Part shown: positions 54,206-62,176 of the stretch, one piece after another | Position numbering within the stretch: the stretch's first letter is position 1 | How the letters are laid out: each line of letters begins with the position of its first letter | NCBI RefSeq assembly: GCF_004366595.1 | Contig: NZ_SORE01000018.1 | Coordinates: forward strand, 1 to 64,000 | From: Paraburkholderia rhizosphaerae | GTDB lineage: Bacteria; Pseudomonadota; Gammaproteobacteria; Burkholderiales; Burkholderiaceae | Length of the DNA: 64,000 bases | Direction: 5' to 3' | Program-made: the position numbers and the translations under genes | Notes under the pieces: model-generated | Databases searched by the model: none | What the model saw: the letters and a program-made list of their open reading frames with translations, nothing else | What the model was told of the DNA's origin: nothing

Positions 54206-55678
54206 GTGTACAAGGATTTGCTGAACCATCGGCGCCGGAATTTTCTCGCGCGCGTTGCGCGTATGGGCAATGCGGCCTTGCTTCCGGGCGCCTTGCGATC
54301 AGCCGCGGAAGTGATCGCGGGAACCGCCATCTGGAATACGTCCGTTCGGGCGCAAGCAGCGTTCGGCGATGCGCTATCCGATCCGCCGCAAATACGCAGC
54401 AGGAACGGCACGCTTGAAACCACGCTTACGGCAGCTACAGGCACCGTGCAACTCGGTTCGTTCTCGTTTCCGGGGCGGCTGTACAACGGCGAATACATTG
54501 CGCCCGTCCTTCGCGCCAGGTTGGGCGACACGTTGAAAATCCGCTTCGACAATCGCCTCCCGGATCAGCCCAGCAACCTTCATTTTCACGGAATGAGCGT
54601 TTCGCCGCGCGGACATAGCGATAACGTGTTCGTTCACGTGCCGCCGGGCGGCAACTTCGACTACCTCGTCAATATTCCCGCGCGCGACCGGCAAGGCCCC
54701 GGTATGTTCTGGTACCACCCGCATGCACACGGTGTGGTGGCACCGCAGATACTCGGCGGCATGTCGGGCGGACTGATCGTGGACGGCATGGACGAGCGCT
54801 TGCCGATTCTGCATGACATGCCCGAGCGGCTGCTGCTGATCAAGCACATCAAGCACGCGGGACGCGAGGTCGTATCAATCAATGGCCAGATTAACCCGGT
54901 CATCTCGATCAGGCCCGGCGAGCTTCAGTACTGGCGCGTCGCGCACATCGGCGCAACGTTGTTCGTCAAGTTCGCTGCCGACGATCTGCCCTTTTATGTC
55001 GTGGCCACCGACGGTCACGTTCTGTCGGCGCCGCGCCGAACCACCGGCTTCTTCATGGGGCCGGGCCAGCGATATGACCTTATCTTCGTTGGCCCAGAGG
55101 CCGGCGAATACGCGATGCGCACGATCCCCTTTCAGAATGAAGCATGGCTTCCGCCAGAACCCGCTCAGCAAATCGCGACGATCCTGTCTTCAGGTCCGGC
55201 GGCGCACAGTGCACCGATCGAAAACCGCGTGCTGAGTCAGCGGGTTCACGGGCCAAGATGGATTGACGATGTTCGCCGCGCGCCGATCGCGCGGCGTCGA
55301 ACGCTGGACTATTCACGGACAGCGGACCGGAAAATGTTCATGATCGATGGTCGCACGATGGACGAGAATCGCGTCGATCAGACCGTTCGGCTCGGCGACA
55401 CGGAAGAGTGGACCATCGTCAATACGGACCAGCAATATCACAGCTTTCATATTCACCAGACCGCCTTTCTGGTGACAGAGGTCAACGGCGTTGCACAAAG
55501 CAGGGACAGTTTGCACGACACATATTCGATCCCGCCGGCGACCGATCTGGGACCCGGTTCATTGAAAGTGGTGATCCCGTTCACCGATCCGGTGATCGTC
55601 GGGCGCTTCGTGTATCACTGTCATTCGGTCAATCACGAAGACAAGGGGATGATGGGAATTGTCGAGGTGGTGGCTTGA
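54206..55678 (+). CDS. Multicopper oxidase, probably Tat-exported
   Basis: A three-cupredoxin-domain multicopper oxidase of about 490 residues that couples oxidation of a substrate or metal ion to oxygen reduction. All four copper-ligand clusters are present: HFHG (residues 126-129), WYHPHAHG (169-176), HSFHIHQ, and HCHSVNHEDKGMM at the C-terminus, with the type-1 Cys, His and Met. The N-terminus contains RRRNFLARVARMGNAALLPG, which fits a twin-arginine signal, as expected for a folded copper protein. The start appears to be GTG at 54206. No copper-resistance partners (copA, copB) are nearby. Substrate classes include cuprous ion, manganese or phenolics. Confidence 0.92.
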   Translation: MYKDLLNHRRRNFLARVARMGNAALLPGALRSAAEVIAGTAIWNTSVRAQAAFGDALSDPPQIRSRNGTLETTLTAATGTVQLGSFSFPGRLYNGEYIAPVLRARLGDTLKIRFDNRLPDQPSNLHFHGMSVSPRGHSDNVFVHVPPGGNFDYLVNIPARDRQGPGMFWYHPHAHGVVAPQILGGMSGGLIVDGMDERLPILHDMPERLLLIKHIKHAGREVVSINGQINPVISIRPGELQYWRVAHIGATLFVKFAADDLPFYVVATDGHVLSAPRRTTGFFMGPGQRYDLIFVGPEAGEYAMRTIPFQNEAWLPPEPAQQIATILSSGPAAHSAPIENRVLSQRVHGPRWIDDVRRAPIARRRTLDYSRTADRKMFMIDGRTMDENRVDQTVRLGDTEEWTIVNTDQQYHSFHIHQTAFLVTEVNGVAQSRDSLHDTYSIPPATDLGPGSLKVVIPFTDPVIVGRFVYHCHSVNHEDKGMMGIVEVVA

Positions 55679-55836
55679 CGTAGTGCGTTCAGTTTTCAGT
55701 TACACGGACCGATATGCGCGATACGTGATCGCGGGCGACCACGTATCGCTCGCGGCAATGTGTGTTCGCCACCGAACAGAGCCATCGACAAGACAGGCGA
55801 ATAGTCGCAGAGGTACGAGGCCAGCCGGGGACCCTG

Positions 55837-56223
55837 ATGCGTGCCTACCTGTCTCTCCCGCTATGCGTATTGCCATTTCTGATGGTCGGCTGCAACACGC
55901 CGCCGATCCCACCGGGTAAGCCCGTCGATATCCCCACCGCCCTCGAGCAGATTCTGGACGGCCTGTGCGACGCCCAGAAGAATCTGGCTGGACGGCAGAA
56001 GGACCTGGGTGTCGCGGTCGACACGATTTCGGTGGAACTCGACCTGACGGTGGATGGAACGAAGAATCCGCCGATCGCCGTTGCGCCGGACATTCAATTT
56101 ATTCCGACCGTCAGTTACGGGCAGATCATCACGGCGACCAAAGGAAGCCGGCTCACGTTGTCATTCAGGAATACGGGCAATAACGCCGGGATTGGGTGCC
56201 ATGGATCGAAGCCAGCCAATTGA
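55837..56223 (+). CDS. Small lipoprotein resembling the trypco2 domain
   Basis: A 128-residue lipoprotein (signal YLSLPLCVLPFLMVGC, lipobox MVGC). The mature part has a predicted helix (IPTALEQILDGLCDAQKNLA) followed by beta strands (ISVELDLTVDGTKNPP, then IITATKGSRLTLSFRN). This order resembles the trypsin-co-occurring domain 2 (trypco2) described from bacterial conflict-system surveys, but the match is by pattern only. GGGG precedes the ATG. It follows the multicopper oxidase by 158 bases and precedes another secreted small protein. Confidence 0.7.
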   Translation: MRAYLSLPLCVLPFLMVGCNTPPIPPGKPVDIPTALEQILDGLCDAQKNLAGRQKDLGVAVDTISVELDLTVDGTKNPPIAVAPDIQFIPTVSYGQIITATKGSRLTLSFRNTGNNAGIGCHGSKPAN

Positions 56224-56425
56224 AAAGCGAAATGGGCCGCGCTATTTCTTCGCATACCTGACGTCGAATGGGTGAAAACCCTGCCGTTTCAAGCGTGGAA
56301 CCACAGCAACACAAGGGAAATCTCGGACTGTTTGTGCGGTGAACGTGCCTTATGATGACGCTGCTTATTTTATGGGCACCGAGAGTTTTGAATGGCGATT
56401 TGACGGTCGCCAGTGGGGCGTTTTC

Positions 56426-56941
56426 ATGAAATACCGTAGTCCAGGATATTGGATCGCTGGTGTGATTTTTTGGGGTCTCACCAGCGTCGCACTCGCCGAG
56501 GGCGCTGGAACAACAGCGGCTAAGGAGCCGGTCGTGCGGTCTGGCGCTTCCGCCCACCACGACGTCCACCACGCGGCTGCCCGGCCGCCGCAGCATTCAC
56601 CCCGCGCACCAACGAAACACGTCGCATCGGCAAAGGCGTCGAGCACGCCGCCCGCACAGAACGACAACGCGACAGCGGGCCAGTACCAATTCAGCTCCAC
56701 TATTTCCAGCGGCCCACCCTCGGTACGACCGGACGTTGGCTTCCCGCGTTACTCCGGCAGCGCCACGGGCAGCAGCGTACTGACGCAAAATTCGACCCGC
56801 AATGCGTCGCCGCCGACGACGGCTTCACAAAGCAGTGCGACTGCACCGGACGATAACTGGACCTTCAAGGCAAGTCCGATCCTCAATGCCACGCATTCGC
56901 ACGAAATAGGGGCGTCTGTTTCTTTCCGGCACGATTTCTGA
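56426..56941 (+). CDS. Secreted Ser/Pro/His-rich protein, function unknown
   Basis: A 171-residue exported protein with signal peptide YWIAGVIFWGLTSVALAEGA. The middle is low-complexity and basic with clustered histidines (SAHHDVHHAAARPPQHSP). The C-terminal 30 residues (NWTFKASPILNATHSHEIGA, then SVSFRHDF ending in Phe) look like the closing strand of an outer-membrane barrel. The histidines could bind metal, which would suit the copper oxidase upstream, but this is inference. GTGGGG precedes the ATG. Confidence 0.6.
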   Translation: MKYRSPGYWIAGVIFWGLTSVALAEGAGTTAAKEPVVRSGASAHHDVHHAAARPPQHSPRAPTKHVASAKASSTPPAQNDNATAGQYQFSSTISSGPPSVRPDVGFPRYSGSATGSSVLTQNSTRNASPPTTASQSSATAPDDNWTFKASPILNATHSHEIGASVSFRHDF

Positions 56942-56994
56942 CGCCGTTAATGCGTGCAGTGAAAGCGCGCATTTAAAGCGACTTAGTGCGGGAT

Positions 56995-57804
56995 TCAACG
57001 ACCCGCCGCGTTCATCGCCAGCACAACGCCCAGCGCGCCCGTCACCATCTCGCGGACAACCGGCTCCACGTGTTGCGCGCGTTCCGGCAAGTAGTTAAAC
57101 GGCGCGTCTTCGCTCATATAAGTGGATTGGCACATCTCCAGTTGCACCGCATGCACGCCGGTTTGCGGTGCGCCGAAGTGGCGCGTGATAAAGCCGCCTT
57201 TAAACCGTCCGTTCGCCACCCACGTGAACGGACTTGCGCCCGCCGCATGCTTCACCGCGTCCAGCACTGGCGCCGCCGCGGTGCGGCCATCCTGCGTGCC
57301 AATGTTCAGATCGGGCAGCTTGCCGTCGAACAGGCGCGGCAGCACGCTCGCAATCGAATGCGCTTCCCACAGCAGCACGTTCGCGTGTTCCGCGCGCAAG
57401 CGCTGCAATTCCGTGCGCAAAGCATCGTGATACGGCTGCCAATACGTGGCAACCCGTCTGTCACGCTCGGTGGTATCCGGCGTGCGTCCTTCGCGATAGA
57501 GCGGTTCACCACGAAACGTTTCCGTCGGACACAACGACGTTGTAGTCTGTCCCGGGTAAAGGCTTTCATCGTTCGAAGGCCGGTTCAGATCGATCACGTA
57601 GCGCGACATACGCGCGCCCAGCATCGTCGCGCCGAGCGCTTTTCCAAATGCGTAGAGCCGGTCGAGATGCCAGTCGGTATCCGCGACAGTCAGTGCGATA
57701 TCCGTGTATTGGTCGCGCATCGCATCGGGGATTTGCGTGCCGAGATGCGGGATCGAAATAAGCAACGGCGCTGTGCCGCGCTCGAGGGAAAACAGATCGG
57801 TCAT
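56995..57804 (-). CDS. hutG: N-formylglutamate deformylase
   Basis: A 269-residue zinc hydrolase of the HutG type that releases formate and glutamate in the last step of one histidine-degradation route. Typical features are PLLISIPHLGTQIPDAMRDQ at the N-terminus, DTDWHLDRLYAFGKALGATM, RYVIDLNRPSNDESLYPGQ and LLWEAHSIASVLPRLFDGKL. The start with GGAG upstream is at 57804. No other hut gene is present in the window, so the rest of the pathway must lie elsewhere. It lies 126 bases downstream of nnrS on the same strand. Confidence 0.92.
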   Translation of the reverse strand: MTDLFSLERGTAPLLISIPHLGTQIPDAMRDQYTDIALTVADTDWHLDRLYAFGKALGATMLGARMSRYVIDLNRPSNDESLYPGQTTTSLCPTETFRGEPLYREGRTPDTTERDRRVATYWQPYHDALRTELQRLRAEHANVLLWEAHSIASVLPRLFDGKLPDLNIGTQDGRTAAAPVLDAVKHAAGASPFTWVANGRFKGGFITRHFGAPQTGVHAVQLEMCQSTYMSEDAPFNYLPERAQHVEPVVREMVTGALGVVLAMNAAGR

Positions 57805-57929
57805 GGAAATCGACTCCGGATAGGTGCGCGCATACACGTCCGAACACCAACGTGCCTTCGTTGCGATGACCGCGGTGGTGGACCACTTGCGCTGCCGACA
57901 TACTACAACCGTATCGTTTCTCCCCGGAC

Positions 57930-59129
57930 CTAGCCAGCCTTGCCATCAATACGTGAACGGGTCAGATAAGGCGCATATTTGGTCAGGTACAGAACGAACG
58001 CAACGCACCAGCTCGCGCCGGCCAGGTCGATCCAGAAGACGGCGGCGCCGGGCACGGCCCACGGCCCGAAAACGCGCACCAGCGCGGCGACGATCATCAA
58101 CACGTAGGCCGCAATTTCCGCGCGGCCGGCGACTAGCGCACGCCCCGTGTGTCCGAGTGCGGTACGCGTAATCATTGCGATGATCGCGCATCCGATCGCT
58201 CCGACCGTCAATGCGTGAATCGCGAGCGAATGCCGCACGACGCCGATCGATGCGAGCGCAAGCATCGCGAAACCGACTGGAATCCACGCATACGCGACAT
58301 GCAGGATCCAGAGAATGGGTCGTGAACCGGTCCGCCATGAGCGCCATCCGACGACCCTGGTCCCGTGGACCAGCGCTGCAGCGCCCGCGCACGCAGCCAT
58401 AACTGAAGGCGGCGCGTTAGCCAGATCCGCAACGAACGTGACGAGGACAACCGGCACGGCAAGTGTCTCGATCATCTTCCAGCGTTTCAGCGAAAAGCCA
58501 GGGATCGCGTTGGTCGTGAACATCGGCACCACGCGGCCCGCGATCACGGTGACGAATAGAATGACGAGCCCCGTTGCCGCATAAGCGATGCGCAGGGAAA
58601 GATCGACGCGACCGTGCCATGCCCACCAATGGCACAGCGCATTTAACACGCCGAACAATGCCAATGCGACGGGTAGAAAGATATTGTGCCGATTGCGCGC
58701 CGCGATCAGCACACGCAACAGCACAACGGCGGCAACCGGCAGGAAAGCGGAATCGACTATTGCCGCGACCGGTTCCGGGCCGGTCCAGGTGAGCACGCGA
58801 CCAGCCGCCCACAGCAACCAAAGCGCGGCAAGCGCCGCGCCACGCGGGGTTTCCAGTGACGTCCACGCGCGCACAGCAGTGAGCAAAAAACCGACGACGA
58901 TGGCGGCGGCGAAGCCAAATACCATTTCGTGCGCATGCCAGAGCATGCCGCTCAGCGCCGGCGAACGACCGGCGATAGGATGGCCGTGCAGCGCGATCAA
59001 CCAGAGCAGCATTGCGATAAGCCCGAAGCACGCGCCGCCCAGGTAGAACGGCCGGAAGCCAAGGCGCAGGACCGGCAAGCCGGCGGCTGTGCTGGGCATT
59101 CCATTTAACGCCGGATCGTCGATCTTCAT
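57930..59129 (-). CDS. nnrS: NnrS family membrane protein
   Basis: A 399-residue, roughly 12-helix inner-membrane haem/copper protein that protects against nitric oxide and nitrosative stress. Characteristic segments are FRPFYLGGACFGLIAMLLWL, WHAHEMVFGFAAAIVVGFLL (with the conserved WHxHE), GRVVPMFTTNAIPG and AMITRTALGHTGRALVAGRA. The start at 59129 has a near-ideal AAGGAGG. A perfect 10-bp dyad resembling an NsrR site lies 15 bases upstream of the start codon, indicating nitric-oxide-responsive control. An NnrU gene lies at 25.6 kb. Confidence 0.94.
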   Translation of the reverse strand: MKIDDPALNGMPSTAAGLPVLRLGFRPFYLGGACFGLIAMLLWLIALHGHPIAGRSPALSGMLWHAHEMVFGFAAAIVVGFLLTAVRAWTSLETPRGAALAALWLLWAAGRVLTWTGPEPVAAIVDSAFLPVAAVVLLRVLIAARNRHNIFLPVALALFGVLNALCHWWAWHGRVDLSLRIAYAATGLVILFVTVIAGRVVPMFTTNAIPGFSLKRWKMIETLAVPVVLVTFVADLANAPPSVMAACAGAAALVHGTRVVGWRSWRTGSRPILWILHVAYAWIPVGFAMLALASIGVVRHSLAIHALTVGAIGCAIIAMITRTALGHTGRALVAGRAEIAAYVLMIVAALVRVFGPWAVPGAAVFWIDLAGASWCVAFVLYLTKYAPYLTRSRIDGKAG

Positions 59130-59143
59130 TCCGCCTCCTTGCA

Positions 59144-59166
59144 AACATGCACACTGTGTGCATGTT
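59144..59166. promoter_or_regulatory. NsrR-like operator upstream of nnrS
   Basis: A perfect inverted repeat, AACATGCACA and TGTGCATGTT, separated by CTG. This 23-bp dyad has the ATGCA...TGCAT core and length of the NsrR (Rrf2-type nitric-oxide sensor) site known in beta- and gamma-proteobacteria. No nsrR gene is in the window. Confidence 0.65.
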
Positions 59167-59330
59167 ATAGCGTGCACCGGCGCAAAGATACTGTTCCCGT
59201 TCGGGATGCGACAGCGTGCCGCTGCTACCCATAAGACGCAGGAGTGCGATGGTCATCTGATGACGAGCGGCCAGGAGAAGAGTTGGCTCGCTACCCCGCC
59301 GCACCGCGCGGAAAGACATTCAATGGACGT

Positions 59331-60215
59331 TCACGGCAGTCGCTTTTCAAACCAGTGATGCGCGTACGGCTCCGCGCTGAACGCCTCGACTTCAACATAT
59401 CCGCACTGCCGGTATAGAGAAATCGCCTCGCGCAGCGTGCGATTGGTTTCGAGGCGAATAACGCGCACTTTGCTCTGTCGAGCATGTTTCTCAGCCTCGA
59501 CAATCAACCGGCGACCCACCCCCATACCGCGCGCAGTCGGACTCACCCACATCCGCTTGAGCTCCGCCGGGGATTTCTTATGAAACTTCAGCGCGACGCA
59601 TCCGATCGGGCTTCCATGGAGTCTCGCGACGATCAACGCGCCCTCCGGCGCCCTGAGTTCATCGGCCTTCGCCGACAGGCTTGCAGATGGGTCGAAGCCC
59701 GCGTCAAAGCGCTGATCGAGTTCGCCGAAGTACTGTTTAAAGCACCACCGCGCGTCGTCACTGTCCGGGTCCTCCAGCGCGAAATGCACGAGAGACGGCT
59801 GCAGCAAGCGCTCCACTTCAGCCATGGCGACGACAAGTCGCCGGCGCTGTTCCTCGCCCAGCGGTTCGAGCGCGCGCGAAGCGACTTGATCGGAAAGCCG
59901 TTCGAGTTCAGCCCTTTCGTTGCGGCCTGCCTGCGTCAAGCAAGCCCGGCGCACGCGCCGATCATCCGGATGCGTGACAACAGCGACAAGCTTCTGCCTT
60001 TCAAGCGAAGCCAACGTACGGCTGAGATAGCCTGAATCAAGATTGAGCCGCGCGCGGAGCGTGCGAAGATCCGCACCTTCAACTCCGATCTCCCATAAGA
60101 GGCGCGACTCACCCATCGGGCGGCCCCTTCCCAGAAAATGATCGCTGATCGCGCCAATGCTTTCGGCCACGATGCGATTGAAGCTGCGAATCTGGAGAAT
60201 GTCGGTTGCGCGCAT
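59331..60215 (-). CDS. Fused MarR-type regulator and GNAT acetyltransferase
   Basis: A 294-residue two-domain protein. Residues about 1-145 are a MarR winged-helix domain, with LRTLRARLNLDSGYLSRTLA, SLERQKLVAVVTHPDDRRVR and the DxR wing. Residues about 150-294 are a GNAT N-acetyltransferase, with the acetyl-CoA loop in RMWVSPTARGMGVGRRLIVE and the end ISLYRQCGYVEVEAFSAEPY. This fusion is known in proteobacteria; the acetyltransferase may modify a metabolite that the MarR part senses. A perfect 11-bp inverted repeat covers the start codon and the bases just upstream, so the protein should repress its own gene. Confidence 0.92.
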   Translation of the reverse strand: MRATDILQIRSFNRIVAESIGAISDHFLGRGRPMGESRLLWEIGVEGADLRTLRARLNLDSGYLSRTLASLERQKLVAVVTHPDDRRVRRACLTQAGRNERAELERLSDQVASRALEPLGEEQRRRLVVAMAEVERLLQPSLVHFALEDPDSDDARWCFKQYFGELDQRFDAGFDPSASLSAKADELRAPEGALIVARLHGSPIGCVALKFHKKSPAELKRMWVSPTARGMGVGRRLIVEAEKHARQSKVRVIRLETNRTLREAISLYRQCGYVEVEAFSAEPYAHHWFEKRLP

Positions 60216-60238
60216 ATCTCTGACTTTAGTCAGAGATA
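60215..60238. promoter_or_regulatory. Operator dyad at the MarR-GNAT start codon
   Basis: A perfect 11-bp inverted repeat, TATCTCTGACT and AGTCAGAGATA, separated by two bases. It begins at the first base of the start codon of the minus-strand gene. Binding here would block transcription start or early elongation. The rest of the gap up to 60565 holds no gene. Confidence 0.7.
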
Positions 60239-60565
60239 CGGGAGCCGTCAACACGCGCCCCGTTCTTCGCGCATGCGGCGCATTAATCTACCTACACTAT
60301 TGCAGTCACGCACTGGTTGATTCGATCGTCCGTTTGCGTCTGTCTCCATACATGCCGATACATTTGCGCAGATCTGAGACACGTTCGGGATACGTGCAGG
60401 TCTTCTAATACGCGGAACCGACAACTTTCGCAATTAAGTGTGTGTATGCATAAACGACCTGTTCGAGCTAACCGGCCGCCAACCGATGAGCATGTACGAA
60501 TTTGTCAGGCTGCATGCAGCTCAATTCACGCGCAACGCAACACATTGACCGGAACCGGATCTGTC
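60239..60565. other. Divergent intergenic region, nothing further supported
   Basis: The reading frame of the epoxide hydrolase is open upstream to about 60317, but the extension is Cys/Arg-rich, precedes the Tat signal and is not plausible protein. Promoters of both flanking genes must lie here. Confidence 0.4.
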
Positions 60566-61918
60566 ATGTCAAACCAAGCCCCCCAATCGTCATCGCGCCG
60601 GCAGTTTGTCGGTCTGGCTGCCGCGGCACTCGCCGCTGGCTCGCTGAGCCGGTTCGCCTTCGCGGACGCGAACCCGGCAATCGGCGAAACCGCGCAACCC
60701 ACAAACGGCGACAACACCGCAATTCGCCCGTTTCGTGTCCACTTCCCGGAAGCGCAGCTCATCGACATGCGGCGTCGCATCAAGGCGACGCGCTGGCCCG
60801 ACCGCGAGACGGTGCCCGATGAATCGCAGGGCATTCAGCTCGCGACGATCCAGGGGCTCGCCCGATACTGGGCAACCGGTTACGACTGGCGCAAATGCGA
60901 AGCCCGCTTGAATTCGTATCCGCAGTTCGTGACCGAGATCGACGGACTCGATATTCACTTCATCCATCTACGCTCGAAGCACGAAAACGCGATGCCGCTG
61001 ATCGTCACGCACGGCTGGCCCGGCTCGATCATCGAACAGTTCAAGATCGTCGATCCGCTCGTCAATCCCACCGCGCACGGCGCACCGGCTTCCGATGCGT
61101 TTCACCTCGTGATTCCGTCGTTGCCCGGCTACGGATTCTCGGCGAAGCCGACCACGACCGGCTGGGGACCCGAGCGCACCGCCCGCGCATGGGTCGTGCT
61201 GATGAAGCGGCTTGGCTATGACAGGTTTGCTTCGCAGGGCGGCGACCTCGGCGGGATCGTGACCAACATCATGGCCAAACAGGCCCCGCCTGAGCTGATC
61301 GGGATCCACGTGAACTTCCCCGCTGCGGTACCGGCCGACATTCTCAAGTCCATTGTCGCCGGCGACCCGACGCCTGCGGGCCTGTCGGATGATGAGAAGC
61401 ACGCGTACGAGCAACTGAGTGCGAACTTCAAGAAGAAACGCGGCTACGCGCTCGAAATGGGTACGCGGCCGCAAACGCTCTACGGTCTGGCCGACTCACC
61501 CGTCGGGCTCGCTTGCTGGCTGCTCGACCACGGCGACGGTTACGGCCAGCCCGCCGCGGCGCTGAGCGCGGCCGTGCTCGGTCACCCGGTCAACGGTCAT
61601 TCGGCGGGCGCGCTAACGCGAGACGACGTGCTCGACGACATCACGCTTTACTGGCTAACCAATACCGGCATTTCGGCCGCGCGCTTCTACTGGGAGTCGC
61701 ATTCGAACTTCTTCCTCGCGGCCGATGTGAATGTACCCGCCGCGGTCAGCGCGTTCCCCGGAGAAAACTATCAGGCGCCGAAGAGCTGGACCGAGCACGC
61801 ATATCACAACCTGATTTACTTCAATAGGCCAGAGACGGGCGGGCATTTCGCGGCGTGGGAAGAGCCAATGATCTTCGCGAATGAAGTGCGCGCGGGTTTG
61901 AGACCATTGCGGACCTGA
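60566..61918 (+). CDS. Tat-exported epoxide hydrolase (EHN-type), paralogue 2
   Basis: A 450-residue paralogue of the protein at 34106-35431 with the same layout: twin-arginine signal (SRRQFVGLAAAALAAGSLSR), EHN domain (RPFRVHFPEAQLIDMRRRIK), then hydrolase core with THGWPGSIIEQ and a C-terminal TGGHFAAWEEP. The nucleophile Asp is in SQGGDLGGIVTN, where the partner and most relatives have Trp after the Asp; this may alter the active site. The two genes are alike over nearly their whole length and lie in opposite orientation 25 kb apart, pointing to an old inverted duplication. The ribosome site is weak. Confidence 0.92.
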   Translation: MSNQAPQSSSRRQFVGLAAAALAAGSLSRFAFADANPAIGETAQPTNGDNTAIRPFRVHFPEAQLIDMRRRIKATRWPDRETVPDESQGIQLATIQGLARYWATGYDWRKCEARLNSYPQFVTEIDGLDIHFIHLRSKHENAMPLIVTHGWPGSIIEQFKIVDPLVNPTAHGAPASDAFHLVIPSLPGYGFSAKPTTTGWGPERTARAWVVLMKRLGYDRFASQGGDLGGIVTNIMAKQAPPELIGIHVNFPAAVPADILKSIVAGDPTPAGLSDDEKHAYEQLSANFKKKRGYALEMGTRPQTLYGLADSPVGLACWLLDHGDGYGQPAAALSAAVLGHPVNGHSAGALTRDDVLDDITLYWLTNTGISAARFYWESHSNFFLAADVNVPAAVSAFPGENYQAPKSWTEHAYHNLIYFNRPETGGHFAAWEEPMIFANEVRAGLRPLRT

Positions 61919-61929
61919 ACGGTGCGTCG

Positions 61930-62121
61930 CAAATGAAGATCGGCGAGTTCCTCGATCGTGCGGCTGGCGAGCCGTGGGCCGACGCGCTCATATTCGGCGC
62001 GCGGTTCATCATCGGACGGATGCAGCGGCCAGTCGATGCCGTGAGTTCGCAGAAACCCGAGCCCGACGCCAATCGCCTGGTCAACCCGGTTGAGCGTCAG
62101 GTACAGATCGATGCAAACGCG
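61930..62121 (-). pseudogene. Fragment of a large AAA-ATPase/sensor-kinase gene
   Basis: An internal minus-strand stretch of about 64 codons reads YLTLNRVDQAIGVGLGFLRT, HGIDWPLHPSDDEPRAEYER and SRTIEELADL. This matches the tetratricopeptide-like middle region of the long protein-kinase/AAA-ATPase/GAF/histidine-kinase proteins common in Burkholderia. Those proteins exceed 1500 residues. Both ends of the fragment break into unrelated sequence, so it is a relic left by deletion or recombination. Confidence 0.6.
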
Positions 62122-62176
62122 TGCGCGCGACGGCGGGATCGCCGCAGGCGGTGGGCCCGCCGCGACGCGAATCACG

